Of a stretch of DNA of 64,000 bases, positions 20,994 through 32,361 are shown in pieces. A program made the translations under genes and the position numbers. Origin of the DNA: an uncultured Veillonellaceae bacterium (GTDB lineage: Bacteria; Bacillota; Negativicutes; Veillonellales; Negativicoccaceae); NCBI GenBank assembly GCA_945876385.1, contig CAMCNU010000001.1:362105-426104 (forward strand), read 5' to 3'. The first letter of the stretch is position 1. Each line of letters opens with the position of its first letter. A model generated the notes under the pieces. That model was not told where the DNA came from. It made no database searches and saw only the letters and a program-made list of their open reading frames with translations.

Positions 20994-23186
20994 TTACTCC
21001 TTCGTCAACGGGGCGAATTTGACCATTACCAGGCGAACCCCTTGCGTCGGAAATTCCAGCCGCAACTGCATGCGTTCGCCTTCCCCGCGTACTTCCAATA
21101 CCGTTCCGACTCCCCATTTGGCATGCTTGACCCGATCGCCCGCCTGCCAATCATAGCGTGCGGATGCTTTCGGTTTCGGCCCCTGATGCACGACAGACAA
21201 CCCCGCTATCGTACGCCGGCTCTCCTGCTGACGATGCACCGCCCCCTGCCAATCGGAAGCTCGTTTCGGCGTCCTCGTTTCCACCAATTCCGTAGGAATT
21301 TCCGCCAAAAATCGGCTCGGCAGGTATGGCGTTGTCGTGCCGAATGTCGTCCGCATCCCCGCATGCGTCAAGTAGAGTCTGTACTCCGCCCGCGTAATTC
21401 CCACATAACACAGGCGCCGCTCTTCCTCAAGCTCCGCCTCATCCAAAAACGTCCGCGCATGCGGAAACAAGCCTTCATCCATGCCGATTAAAAAGACAGC
21501 GGGAAATTCGAGTCCTTTGGCACTATGCAGTGTCATCAACGTCACCCGGGAGGATTGATTGTCATATTGGTCGACATCATTGACCAAGGCGACTTCTTCC
21601 AAAAATTCCGTCAGTGTGCCGCCGTTTTCCGCATCAAACTCTTTGGCCACCGACACCAACTCACCCACGTTTTCGACGCGGCTTTCCCCCTTGGTATCTT
21701 TCGCATTCAGTAGCGACGAGATGTAGTCCGTCTTCGTCAGCACCTCTTCCAGCAGATCCGAGACGGGTCCGGTTGCCGCCAAATTCATCATCTCCAGCAA
21801 AAACGCGCCGAAAGAAGCTACTTTGTATTCCGCCTGCGCCCCCAGTCCGGGAATCGCGGCGGCCGCCAGAACGGCCTCAAAAAACGAGACTCCCGTTTCC
21901 GCCGCATGCGCTTCCAAGCGTTCCACCGTCGTCGCGCCGATGCCGCGTTTCGGTACATTGATAATACGCTTGACACTGATATCGTCACGCGGATTTTGCA
22001 ATGCTTTCAAGTACGCCAGTATATCTTTGATTTCCTGTCGGTCATAAAATCGCGTGCCGCCGACAATCGTATACGCGATACCGCTGCGCACAAACGCTTC
22101 TTCAATCGCACGTGACTGCGCGTTCGTCCGATACAATACCGCGACATCACCGCGCGCCATACCGGTTTCGCCCAAACGTTCTATCTCCGCCGCGACAAAT
22201 TGCGCCTCGTCGCGCTCGCTGACCGCTTCAAAATAGCAAATCTTCTCCCCGCCGCTGCGGTCCGTCCACAACTTTTTCGGCGGCCGATTGGAATTATGAC
22301 GAATCACTTCATTGGCCGCCGTCAGAATGGTCTCCGTCGAACGATAATTCTGCTCCAACTTAATCAACTTGGCTCCGGGATAGTCCCGTTGGAAGTCAAT
22401 AATATTTTGAATATCCGCGCCGCGCCAGGAATAAATGCTTTGATCGACATCACCGACGACGCAAATATTTTGCTCCTCTCCGACCAACATGCGTGCCAAA
22501 ACATACTGCGCGTGGTTGGTATCCTGGTATTCGTCAATCAAGATATAGCGAAAACGGTCCCGATATTTTTGTCGCAGTTCCTCATCTTGCTGCAAGAGTT
22601 GCGCGGGTAAAAGCAGTAAATCGTCAAAATCCAACGCATTATTCGCCGTAAGTACGCGTTCATACCCGGCATACACGTCAGCCACCTTCCCGGCGTAAAA
22701 ATCATCCGCCTCCGCACGCATGTCCTTGGCCGACTGCAATGCGTTTTTCGCATTGGAAATCCGATTTTGAATCGCGGACGGCTGAAACTGCTTGTCATCC
22801 AAATTCTGCTCCCGCAAAATGGCTTTGATGACTTGCTTGGTGTCCTGTGCGTCATAAATCGTAAATTGATTGGTATATGCGGGCAAACGCGAGATTTCCC
22901 GCCGCAAAAACCGGGCGCCGAACGAGTGAAACGTGCTGATCCACATATGTTCCGCTTGCGATCCGACCAACTCCGCGACACGGGCTTTCATCTCCTTGGC
23001 CGCCTTGTTGGTAAAGGTAATCGCCAAAATCGAATACGGCGATACGCCCTCCTCCAGCAAGCGGGCAATCCGGCACGTCAGGGCCTTGGTCTTGCCGGAG
23101 CCGGCTCCCGCCAAAATCAGAAGCGGCCCGGACGTCGTCAACACGGCTTCCCGTTGTTTATCATTCAATGTATCCAAATAATTCAT
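20994..23186 (-). CDS. pcrA: ATP-dependent DNA helicase PcrA (UvrD/Rep family)
   Basis: 730 residues. SF1A helicase with Walker A GAGSGKT (27-33), LIDEYQDTNHAQY (Walker B), VVGDVDQSIYSWRGA, ILEQNYRST-like motif IV, and LMTLHSAKGLEFPAVFL. The C-terminal Tudor-like tail (RVKHAKWGVGTVLEV) binds RNA polymerase in related PcrA proteins. The Shine-Dalgarno is weak (GGGGTC). The gene starts 13 bases after the T tract of the ppaC terminator. Confidence 0.97.
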   Translation of the reverse strand: MNYLDTLNDKQREAVLTTSGPLLILAGAGSGKTKALTCRIARLLEEGVSPYSILAITFTNKAAKEMKARVAELVGSQAEHMWISTFHSFGARFLRREISRLPAYTNQFTIYDAQDTKQVIKAILREQNLDDKQFQPSAIQNRISNAKNALQSAKDMRAEADDFYAGKVADVYAGYERVLTANNALDFDDLLLLPAQLLQQDEELRQKYRDRFRYILIDEYQDTNHAQYVLARMLVGEEQNICVVGDVDQSIYSWRGADIQNIIDFQRDYPGAKLIKLEQNYRSTETILTAANEVIRHNSNRPPKKLWTDRSGGEKICYFEAVSERDEAQFVAAEIERLGETGMARGDVAVLYRTNAQSRAIEEAFVRSGIAYTIVGGTRFYDRQEIKDILAYLKALQNPRDDISVKRIINVPKRGIGATTVERLEAHAAETGVSFFEAVLAAAAIPGLGAQAEYKVASFGAFLLEMMNLAATGPVSDLLEEVLTKTDYISSLLNAKDTKGESRVENVGELVSVAKEFDAENGGTLTEFLEEVALVNDVDQYDNQSSRVTLMTLHSAKGLEFPAVFLIGMDEGLFPHARTFLDEAELEEERRLCYVGITRAEYRLYLTHAGMRTTFGTTTPYLPSRFLAEIPTELVETRTPKRASDWQGAVHRQQESRRTIAGLSVVHQGPKPKASARYDWQAGDRVKHAKWGVGTVLEVRGEGERMQLRLEFPTQGVRLVMVKFAPLTKE

Positions 23187-23197
23187 ATTGACCCCGA

Positions 23198-23226
23198 ATA
23201 AAAAAGAGTTGCCGAAGCAACTCTTT
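23198..23226 (-). terminator. Terminator after ppaC
   Basis: Ten-base-pair stem AAAGAGTTGC / GCAACTCTTT with a CGAA tetraloop and a minus-strand T tract. It overlaps the ppaC stop codon and ends 13 bases before the pcrA ATG. Confidence 0.92.
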
Positions 23227-24145
23227 AGACCGCACCGAGCAGCGGCGGCACAATTTGCTTCTTGCGCGACATCACACCCGGCAAGTGAACACTGCCGTCA
23301 CGCGGCTCGGTCGCAAATGCCCGTGCCACCCAGGCATCGATATCACCGACAAACAACAACTCGGTTTCTTCCTGCAAAATATCCGTCACCATCAGGAACG
23401 ACGCCAGATATCCGTGTGCGCTCCGGTCCGCCTCCATCAATCGATGCAGTTCGTCGCGGCGGGCCAGTATCGGTGCCGTGTCCATCACGGAAAGCTGTGC
23501 GACGGAAAACGTCTGTTCTCCCGCCATGAATTCTTTTTTATCCGTCTGTACCCATTGTTCCACCGGAATGTCGGAAACATCCGCCCCCGCTTTCAGCATG
23601 TTCATGCCGTATTCTTCATAATCGACACCCGCCAACTTGGCCAATGCCTTGACCGCCAACTTGTCCCGTTCCGTGCACGTCGGCGAACGGAACAGCAACG
23701 TATCCGAGATAATCGCCGAAAGCATCATTCCGGCAATCTCCTGCGGAATATGCACCTGCGCCCGCTCAAACATCCGGAACAGAATCGTTGCCGTGCAACC
23801 GACCGGCTCAACGGAAATAAAAATCGGTTTTTCCGTTTCAAAATCTCCCAGGCGATGATGGTCAATCAAGGCCACGACATCCGCGTCCCGAACACCGTCA
23901 ATCGACTGCTTGCGCTCATTATGATCGACCAGTACTACTTGCTGCCCTGCGGCAAACTCAGTGCACAACGGCGGCTCCGTTAAGCCGAAAGAACGTAAGG
24001 CAAACCGCGTCTCTTTGTTGATTTCACCCGCCCGCACCGCTTTGGCTGCGCGTCCTGTCTCAGTATATAAATACGCGCACGCAATGGCCGAACCGATGCT
24101 GTCGGTATCCGGACTTTTGTGTCCTGCGACTAAAATTTCATTCAT
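23225..24145 (-). CDS. ppaC: Manganese-dependent inorganic pyrophosphatase (family II)
   Basis: 306 residues, the short form without CBS/DRTGG regulatory domains. DHH-fold signatures: GHKSPDTDSIGSA at residues 8-20, VDHNERKQ, and LIDHHRLGDF; the C-terminal substrate clamp ends with MSRKKQIVPPL. Hydrolyses pyrophosphate and so drives biosynthetic reactions. The ATG follows GAGGTGA at good spacing. Confidence 0.95.
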   Translation of the reverse strand: MNEILVAGHKSPDTDSIGSAIACAYLYTETGRAAKAVRAGEINKETRFALRSFGLTEPPLCTEFAAGQQVVLVDHNERKQSIDGVRDADVVALIDHHRLGDFETEKPIFISVEPVGCTATILFRMFERAQVHIPQEIAGMMLSAIISDTLLFRSPTCTERDKLAVKALAKLAGVDYEEYGMNMLKAGADVSDIPVEQWVQTDKKEFMAGEQTFSVAQLSVMDTAPILARRDELHRLMEADRSAHGYLASFLMVTDILQEETELLFVGDIDAWVARAFATEPRDGSVHLPGVMSRKKQIVPPLLGAV

Positions 24146-24166
24146 TATCTATCACCTCATGTTTAT

Positions 24167-24175
24167 ATTGTACCA
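24167..24175 (-). promoter_or_regulatory. Extended -10 promoter of ppaC
   Basis: Minus strand TGGTACAAT (-10 TACAAT at 24172-24167) without a clear -35; the same nine bases occur before thiL. Confidence 0.45.
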
Positions 24176-24183
24176 CGTATACC

Positions 24184-24235
24184 CGCCAATACGAAAAGTG
24201 CAGCCGAAACTTTCTCCGGCTGCACCCGATTGGCG
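24184..24235 (-). terminator. Terminator of the acrAB operon
   Basis: Two nested stems: outer CGCCAAT / ATTGGCG and inner GTGCAGCCG / CGGCTGCAC, the inner one followed by TTTT on the minus strand. It begins right after the pump gene stop. Confidence 0.8.
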
Positions 24236-24236
24236 A

Positions 24237-27200
24237 TTATTGTTGTTTATGACCGACCCGCTCAACCACGTAGAACAGAATCGGAATAAAGAATATCCCG
24301 AGCAAGGTCGCAGTCAACATACCGAAGACTACGGTAATCCCCATTTCCGAGCGGGACACACTGCCTGCTCCCGTCGAAAGCGCCAAGGGCAAACAACCGA
24401 TAATAAAGGCCAGCGACGTCATCAAAATCGGTCGCAGACGAATGATCGCCGCCTCCACGGCCGCCCTGGTGAGCTCCATCCCTTTATCAACTCGGATTTT
24501 CGCATATTCGACAATCAAAATCGCATTCTTGGCCGCCAGGCCCACGATGGTCAACAGCCCGATTTGGAAATAAATGTCATTATTGACATTCAACAGCCAA
24601 CCGAAGAACGCCGCGCCGAAAATCCCCGTCGGTACGCTCAACAACACCGCAAACGGTACTTTCCAGCTCTCGTACAAGGCGGCCAACGCCAAGAATACGA
24701 AAAGTATCCCCAACGCCATGACATACATCATCTGGTTGCCGGCTTTTTTCTCCTGGGCCGACTGTTCGGCAAACTCGTATCCGTAGCCTTGCGGCAATAC
24801 CTGCGCCGCAACCTCTTCCAATGCCTGGAGTGCCTGTCCCGAACTGTATCCGGGTGCCGGCGAGCCGCCGATTTTCATTGCAGGATAGTTGTTGAACCGC
24901 GTGGAGACCGCCACCGAACCGGTCCGTTTCGGCTCGATGAAACTGCTCAAAGGAATCATTTCGCCTTTCCAGTTTCGCACTTGCAAATCCCGATTTGCTT
25001 CCGGTGACATCCGGAAGTCCTGATCGGCTTGCGCGACCACCTTGAAATTGCGCCCGAAGGTTTCAAAATCGTTGATCTGCAATCCGCCGTAGAACATCTG
25101 CAAGCTGGTGAATACATCCGAAATATTTACGCCGGCTTGGTGAACCTTGTCGCGGTCGATATCAAACTGATAGGCCGGCGTATCGACACGAAACGTCGTA
25201 TATGCCTGCGCAATTTCCGGGCGTTCATTGACCGCCGCCAAAAATTGCTGCCCGACACCGAACATGGCTTCATTACTGTCCCCGATTTTATTTTCAATAT
25301 ACATCGAGAACCCGCCGGTGGCTCCGAGCCCCGGAATCGGCGGCGGATTCAATGCCAGAATCCGTGCTTCCGGGGTCTGCATACCGAAAGCAAACGCCTT
25401 ACGCATGACCGCGTCGACACTGAGTTCGGACGACTTTCGCTCATCCCAATGACTGAGTTTGACAAAGGCCAGACCGCTGTTTTGCTTCGGTCCTCCGGAC
25501 AAAATATCAAACCCGGTTACGCCCATCGTCGTTTCCACTCCCGGCTGCTCACCGATAAAATGAACAAACCGCTGAATCACCGCATCCGTTCGCTTGCCGG
25601 TCGCCCCTTCCGGCAGATTGACGGAAACGATAAAGTACCCGTTATCTTCCAACGGCACAAACGCTGTCGGCATGCGCAAGAAGAAAAACACCGCCAGGCC
25701 GGTAATCGCCAGTAGCGATAGCAGCATCGCACCGCTCACGCGAATCATCCGTTCCAGTACCTGCTCATAGCGTACGAGCAAGCGGTCGAATGCCGCATTA
25801 AAGCGATCGAAAAATCGTTCCAATGCATTCTTTTCACGGGACGCCTCTTTCGGATCCGAGAGTATCGTCGCGCACAGCGCCGGTGTCAGTGTCAGCGCCA
25901 CAAAGGCGGATATCGCAACCGATACCGCAATCGTCAACGCAAACTGCTTGTACAATACCCCCATGATTCCGCCGGCAAACGCGACCGGGATAAATACGGA
26001 GCACAGTACGACCGCCACCCCGATAACCGGTCCCGATACCTTTTTCATCGCCTCTTCCGTGGCCTCCCGCGGCGAACGGTGATGATAGCGCATTTCAAAC
26101 TCGACGGCCTCGATGACGACGATGGCATCGTCGACGACCAAGCCGATAGCCAAGACCATGGCAAACAGCGTCAAGGTATTGATGGTAAACCCGAACACTT
26201 CAAAGGCGACAAATGTACCGAGCAATGACACCGGTACCGCCAGCATCGGAATCAGCGTGGCTTTCCAACTCTGCAGGAACAAAAATACAATCAACGCAAC
26301 CAAGAGTAACGCTTCAAAAAAGGTTTCCAACACCGATGTCAATGAAGCGGTAATAAATTCCGTATTGTCCAGTGCAATCCGGTACTCCATATCTTCCGGG
26401 AAGGTCTGTGCCGCCTGCGCCAATTTTTCTTTGATTTCACCGACAGTCTCCAGCGCATTGGCATCACTTGTCAATGAAAAGGCCATCCCGACCGCCGGAA
26501 GTCCGTTGGAGCGCGCAATAAAATCCTGATTGAGCGCACCGAGTTCGACACGTGCCACATCGCCCAGGCGTATCAGGCTGCCGTCCGGATTGGTTTTGAC
26601 CACGATTGCGGCAAATTCTTCCGGTTGAATCAGACGTCCCTGCACCGTCACCGCATACTGAAACTGTTGCGAATCCGGTGCCGGGTTCAACCCGATTGAA
26701 CCGGCTGCCGCCTGCTGATTTTGCGTCCGTACGGCGCCGATAATTTCGTTAGCCGTCAATCCGTACTGCGCCATGCGGGTCGGATTCAGCCAAATATGCA
26801 TCGCATAGTCCGAGCCGAACTCCTGTACATTGCCGACACCGCTAATCGATTTCAGATCATCCATGTAGTTGAGGCTGAAATAGTTTTTCAAAAAGGTCGG
26901 GTCATAGGTTCCGTTCGGACTGTACAGCGTCACCGCCAGCGCAAAGTCACCGCTGGACTTCAGCACGGATACCCCCAATTGACGGACCGCATCCGGCAGC
27001 TGGGCATTGGCCTGCGCGACCCGGTTTTGTGCCTGTACCGATGCCAAGTCGGCATCCGTATCCGTGTCGAACAAAATACTGAGCATATATAACCCGTTCG
27101 ACGCACTCGAAGAGGTCATGCTCTCAAACCCGTCAATCCCGATGATTTGTTTTTCAATCGCTTGGGCCACCGTCTCGCCGAGTACTTCCGAGTTGGCCCC

Positions 27201-27350
27201 CGGGTACATCGCGATGACGCGAACGCTGGGCGGCGCAATCTGCGGATATCTGTCGACCGGCAATTGCAACATCGACAACAAACCACCGATGGAAATCAGC
27301 AAGGCGATAACAATTGCAAAAATCGGACGTTTGATAAAGAAATGTGCCAT
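24237..27350 (-). CDS. RND multidrug efflux transporter, HAE1 (AcrB) family
   Basis: 1037 residues with the AcrB layout: TM1 at residues 11-30, a large porter loop, TM2-6 near 335-490, TM7 near 540, a second porter loop, and TM8-12 at the C-terminus. The proton-relay region GLVVDDAIVVIEAVE has both aspartates. HAE1 pumps export lipophilic drugs and detergents using the proton gradient. The upstream lipoprotein adaptor and TetR regulator form one operon with it. No TolC-type outer membrane channel is nearby, so that part must come from elsewhere. Its presence indicates a second membrane. Confidence 0.95.
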   Translation of the reverse strand: MAHFFIKRPIFAIVIALLISIGGLLSMLQLPVDRYPQIAPPSVRVIAMYPGANSEVLGETVAQAIEKQIIGIDGFESMTSSSASNGLYMLSILFDTDTDADLASVQAQNRVAQANAQLPDAVRQLGVSVLKSSGDFALAVTLYSPNGTYDPTFLKNYFSLNYMDDLKSISGVGNVQEFGSDYAMHIWLNPTRMAQYGLTANEIIGAVRTQNQQAAAGSIGLNPAPDSQQFQYAVTVQGRLIQPEEFAAIVVKTNPDGSLIRLGDVARVELGALNQDFIARSNGLPAVGMAFSLTSDANALETVGEIKEKLAQAAQTFPEDMEYRIALDNTEFITASLTSVLETFFEALLLVALIVFLFLQSWKATLIPMLAVPVSLLGTFVAFEVFGFTINTLTLFAMVLAIGLVVDDAIVVIEAVEFEMRYHHRSPREATEEAMKKVSGPVIGVAVVLCSVFIPVAFAGGIMGVLYKQFALTIAVSVAISAFVALTLTPALCATILSDPKEASREKNALERFFDRFNAAFDRLLVRYEQVLERMIRVSGAMLLSLLAITGLAVFFFLRMPTAFVPLEDNGYFIVSVNLPEGATGKRTDAVIQRFVHFIGEQPGVETTMGVTGFDILSGGPKQNSGLAFVKLSHWDERKSSELSVDAVMRKAFAFGMQTPEARILALNPPPIPGLGATGGFSMYIENKIGDSNEAMFGVGQQFLAAVNERPEIAQAYTTFRVDTPAYQFDIDRDKVHQAGVNISDVFTSLQMFYGGLQINDFETFGRNFKVVAQADQDFRMSPEANRDLQVRNWKGEMIPLSSFIEPKRTGSVAVSTRFNNYPAMKIGGSPAPGYSSGQALQALEEVAAQVLPQGYGYEFAEQSAQEKKAGNQMMYVMALGILFVFLALAALYESWKVPFAVLLSVPTGIFGAAFFGWLLNVNNDIYFQIGLLTIVGLAAKNAILIVEYAKIRVDKGMELTRAAVEAAIIRLRPILMTSLAFIIGCLPLALSTGAGSVSRSEMGITVVFGMLTATLLGIFFIPILFYVVERVGHKQQ

Positions 27351-27359
27351 TCGTCCTCC

Positions 27360-28514
27360 TTACTGCCCTGCCGCGGCAGGCGCTCCCGTACGTGCGCCGG
27401 CGATATCTTCCTTGGTCAGCATATGTGCTTTGACCGTCTGCCCGCTGCGAATCTTGGCCTGTCCTTCGACCACGACGGTTTCCCCCGCATGCAGGCCGTC
27501 CGTGACCACAATGTAGTCGCCGACAACACCGCCCGTACGCACTACTTTCTGGCTGACTTTATTATCCGCATCTACCACCATGACCATTTCTTTGTCCAGC
27601 ATCGGCTGGAGCGCCCTACGCGGAATCAAGATACTGCCGTGCGCAATCCGGCTGTCCGACACGATATTGGCATACATCCCCGGACGCAATCGCCCGTCCG
27701 CATTGGCAAACACGGCGCGAATAACAAACTGTCCGCCGCCTGTCGCATTTTGTTCGACGACCTTGACCTCACCCGTCTCACTATAAAGCGATCCGTCCGC
27801 CAAACGCAATTTCAGATTTTCTCCCCACGCGCCGTCATGCGCCTGTGCGCTCATCTGCAAGTACTCCGTCTCGCTCAACCGAAACTGCACATACACCGGT
27901 GCCGACGACGTCAATGTGACCAGCGGCGTCACGCCCGCCGTGACCATCGTGCCTTCGGCCAAATCATCGACACCCAGCACCCCGCTGAACGGCGCACGCA
28001 CCACGGTGTCGGCGACATTATCCGCCGCCATCTCGGCCTGTGCTTCACCGGCGGCTACGACTGCACGATACTGCTCGGTCATCGCCTGCTGGCGGGAAAA
28101 TTGCTGCTCGGAAATCGCTCCCTGTTCCAACAACATTCGGTAGCGCTCCAAATCCCGCATTGCATTTTCATAGTTGGCCTTTGCCTGTGCGGTATTGGCA
28201 CGCGCCGCCGCAAGCCCCGACTCATATTGGCGGGAATCAATACGGAATAAAGGCTGTCCCGCCTCCACATAGGTCCCGCCCGTCACGTATTTTTCAACGA
28301 TATAGCCGTTGATACGGGCTTTGACACTGACCGACTGCAACGGCATAATCGTCCCCGAGTATTCCGCCGTAATCGGCGTGTCGGATGTCGTCGCGACAAA
28401 TGTATTAACCAGCGTTTCCGGAGGAGGACCGCCCGCGGGCTGTTTCCCGCACGACATCAGCAATACACTGACTGTCAATGCGCTGATGATGCCTACCGTC
28501 AACTTTCGTTTCAT
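27360..28514 (-). CDS. RND efflux periplasmic adaptor lipoprotein (AcrA family)
   Basis: 384 residues. The N-terminus is a lipoprotein signal peptide with the lipobox LMSC (C22), then the membrane-fusion-protein folds: a barrel-lipoyl half (SVKARINGYIVEKYVTGGTYVEAGQPLFRID), a coiled-coil hairpin (about 95-150), the second lipoyl half (VVRAPFSGVLGVDD) and the membrane-proximal barrel. It links the inner-membrane pump to an outer channel. It overlaps tetR by 4 bases and lies 9 bases before the pump gene. Confidence 0.94.
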   Translation of the reverse strand: MKRKLTVGIISALTVSVLLMSCGKQPAGGPPPETLVNTFVATTSDTPITAEYSGTIMPLQSVSVKARINGYIVEKYVTGGTYVEAGQPLFRIDSRQYESGLAAARANTAQAKANYENAMRDLERYRMLLEQGAISEQQFSRQQAMTEQYRAVVAAGEAQAEMAADNVADTVVRAPFSGVLGVDDLAEGTMVTAGVTPLVTLTSSAPVYVQFRLSETEYLQMSAQAHDGAWGENLKLRLADGSLYSETGEVKVVEQNATGGGQFVIRAVFANADGRLRPGMYANIVSDSRIAHGSILIPRRALQPMLDKEMVMVVDADNKVSQKVVRTGGVVGDYIVVTDGLHAGETVVVEGQAKIRSGQTVKAHMLTKEDIAGARTGAPAAAGQ

Positions 28515-29083
28515 CTCGATTCCTCCTTGGTTTCATCGGGTATCATCCCGACGAACATAATCTCCAATAATGCCAATAAATCCTGCTCCGTCAGCGGCTC
28601 GCGCTTCACCAGGCGCCGATACATATAATCATATGAAATCACTTGCATCAGTGCAATGACTGCCTGAACGGATATCGGCTTAAGCCGATGCCGAGCCTGT
28701 TGCCCTTCCAGATACGTCTCCAGCTCCTGCCAATATGCCTGCGCCGCCGATTTAATCCGACACGCAATCTGCGGATATTTCTGCAACAACTGTCCCTTCA
28801 CCGGCAAGGTAATCAACGGATAGGAACGGGATTGGAGCGTCACGCACGTACTGATACACTCCCGTACGGAAAGCGATTCGTCATGCGTCACCGCCTGCGC
28901 CTGCTGCACCACATCGCGCAGCTGTGACAGCAAAATCAACTCGACGATTTCTTCCTTGTCACGAAAATGTTCATACAATGTTCTCTTGCTGATTCCCACC
29001 GCCGTCGCCAGCTGATCCATCGTAAAGTCATTCCCCGCATTCCCGATGGCCTTTTCGGCAGCATGTAAGATTTTCTCCCTCAT
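28511..29083 (-). CDS. TetR-family regulator of the efflux operon
   Basis: 190 residues. The N-terminal helix-turn-helix (residues 8-50, FTMDQLATAVGISKRTLYEHF) is textbook TetR/AcrR; the rest is an all-helical ligand-binding domain. As first gene of the tetR-acrA-acrB operon it most likely represses its own transcript and responds to pump substrates. GAGGGG precedes the ATG. Tandem GTACCAATT repeats just upstream are candidate operators. Confidence 0.92.
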   Translation of the reverse strand: MREKILHAAEKAIGNAGNDFTMDQLATAVGISKRTLYEHFRDKEEIVELILLSQLRDVVQQAQAVTHDESLSVRECISTCVTLQSRSYPLITLPVKGQLLQKYPQIACRIKSAAQAYWQELETYLEGQQARHRLKPISVQAVIALMQVISYDYMYRRLVKREPLTEQDLLALLEIMFVGMIPDETKEESR

Positions 29084-29120
29084 TGGTACCCCTCATCAGA
29101 AAACTCAAAATCATTTTACA

Positions 29121-29145
29121 GTACCAATTGTACCAATTTTACCGA
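29121..29145 (-). promoter_or_regulatory. Candidate TetR operator: tandem GTACCAATT repeats
   Basis: GTACCAATT occurs twice head to tail at 29121-29129 and 29130-29138, followed by a partial TTTACC, and a GGTACC lies at 29085-29090 beside the start codon. The only plausible -10 (TAAAAT on the minus strand) overlaps this block. The link to TetR binding is inference from position. Confidence 0.4.
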
Positions 29146-29615
29146 GACGCGTCAATCATGTCCGCTACGTGAAGTTTCAAAATCGCTTTGCGCACACGCA
29201 CCGGACTCCCCACGGCCACCAACGGCCGATGCAAATCCCACGGATACATCACCACAAACAACCCTGTCCGCATACGGATATGCGCCTGTGCCGCAATCGT
29301 CGCTGCATGAAAATACAAATCCCGATCCGGATACGACTCTACCGGTTTCGCGTCAGGCAGCACCGCCCAATCAATTTGCTCCTCGCCCTCCAGCAATACA
29401 TGCACATCGAGATAGTCACGATGCGACTCCCATTTCCGTGCACATTCCGGTTCGGTCATACTGTGTTCAAGATTGACATAATCCCGTCCGGAAAGCTCGA
29501 TTCTTCCATCCGGCTGCCCTTCCCAATCCTGCTCCTCCAACCACTGCAAGCGTTCACGAAGACGCGTCGGTAAAATATGCCGCTGCGCCACCCATTGTCC
29601 CCATACACCTGTCAT
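29139..29615 (-). CDS. YhcH/YjgK/YiaL (TabA) family protein
   Basis: 158 residues, a cupin-like fold of the DUF386 family. The family core WESHRDYLDVHVLLEGEE and the late MYPWDLHRP (metal-site His) are intact. Members are linked to sugar-derivative and sialic acid metabolism and to biofilm control (TabA), but the reaction is not settled. The start is the ATG at 29615, eight bases after AAGGTGA; a GTG lies one codon earlier. It lies between the groEL terminator, 25 bases upstream, and tetR, with no terminator after it, so it may be transcribed by read-through from groESL and into tetR. Confidence 0.82.
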   Translation of the reverse strand: MTGVWGQWVAQRHILPTRLRERLQWLEEQDWEGQPDGRIELSGRDYVNLEHSMTEPECARKWESHRDYLDVHVLLEGEEQIDWAVLPDAKPVESYPDRDLYFHAATIAAQAHIRMRTGLFVVMYPWDLHRPLVAVGSPVRVRKAILKLHVADMIDASR

Positions 29616-29640
29616 CACTCACATCACCTTTTCCTAGTAC

Positions 29641-29677
29641 AAAAAAGGGATTGGAACCCTTCCGTTCCAATCCCTTT
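29641..29677 (-). terminator. Terminator of groESL
   Basis: Perfect 14-base-pair stem AAAGGGATTGGAAC / GTTCCAATCCCTTT with a 6-base loop and a T6 tract on the minus strand. Confidence 0.95.
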
Positions 29678-29706
29678 GCCGGTTTCCGTTTGTCCGGTAC
29701 GGCCGC

Positions 29707-31353
<1,647 letters not shown>

Positions 31354-31381
31354 TTATGATTCGACTGATTGGATTCACTAC

Positions 31382-31716
<335 letters not shown>

Positions 31717-31727
31717 CCGATGACTAT

Positions 31728-31756
31728 ATGATACCCCATCTGCATTAAAATTGCAA
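31728..31756 (-). promoter_or_regulatory. Promoter of groESL
   Basis: Minus strand TTGCAA (31756-31751), 17-base spacer, TATCAT (31733-31728), a vegetative-type promoter whose start would fall at the edge of the CIRCE element. Confidence 0.75.
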
Positions 31757-31779
31757 GCCTTTTTTTGCTTTTTTGACTT

Positions 31780-32361
31780 TTATTTTTCCGACGTGAGTTC
31801 CCGAATGATGCGCGCGGCCATCGCCGTCAATTTACATCCGCGGTTCATTGCCATGGTTCGCATCTTGCGATACGCCTCTTCTTCCGATATCCGATACCGC
31901 TGCATCAATAATCCTTTCGCCCGCTCGACCGCTTTGCGTTCCGTCAGCGTCGTTTCCGCGACCTCCTTGGCCGCCCGCATTTTCTCATGGTCCGCATACC
32001 GTTGCAGCGCAATCTGCGCGGTAATCTTCAACGCGGTCTCGTCCACCGGCTTCAGGAGATAGCCGTACACTCCCGATTCGCTCGCCTTGGCTACTAATTC
32101 GTCTTCGGCGAACGCGGTCAACAACATCACGGGTCCCAGGCCGTCGGCGGCAATTCGCCGCGCCGTCTGAATGCCGTCCATGCGCGGCATTTGGATATCC
32201 AAGACAAACAAATCCGGTCGTTTCGTCCGGCCGAGCTCATACGCTTCCACTCCGTCTTTGGCGATGCCGACAACCCGATAGCCCGCCTCTTCCAAGATTT
32301 CCGCCACGTCCATCGCGATGATGCCTTCATCATCGGCAACGATTACCGTCCGCTTTGTCAT
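31780..32361 (-). CDS. Response regulator with ANTAR RNA-binding output domain
   Basis: 193 residues. A receiver domain (phospho-acceptor D55 in VLDIQMPRMDG, acidic pair D10-D11, Lys in YLLKPVD) is joined to a C-terminal ANTAR domain (about 130-187, AVERAKGLLMQRYRISEEEAYRKMR). ANTAR regulators such as EutV and PdtaR bind paired hexaloop hairpins in RNA and prevent termination. The ATG at 32361 overlaps the kinase stop (ATGA), so it is the partner of that kinase. No obvious target RNA was found here; the signal and targets are unknown. Confidence 0.93.
   Translation of the reverse strand: MTKRTVIVADDEGIIAMDVAEILEEAGYRVVGIAKDGVEAYELGRTKRPDLFVLDIQMPRMDGIQTARRIAADGLGPVMLLTAFAEDELVAKASESGVYGYLLKPVDETALKITAQIALQRYADHEKMRAAKEVAETTLTERKAVERAKGLLMQRYRISEEEAYRKMRTMAMNRGCKLTAMAARIIRELTSEK

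Noticed and set aside
24237..25715. Long plus-strand open frames opposite the RND pump (for example 25029-25715)
   Set aside because: The minus-strand pump has all family motifs; the opposite frames are Arg/His-rich and lack starts with ribosome binding sites.
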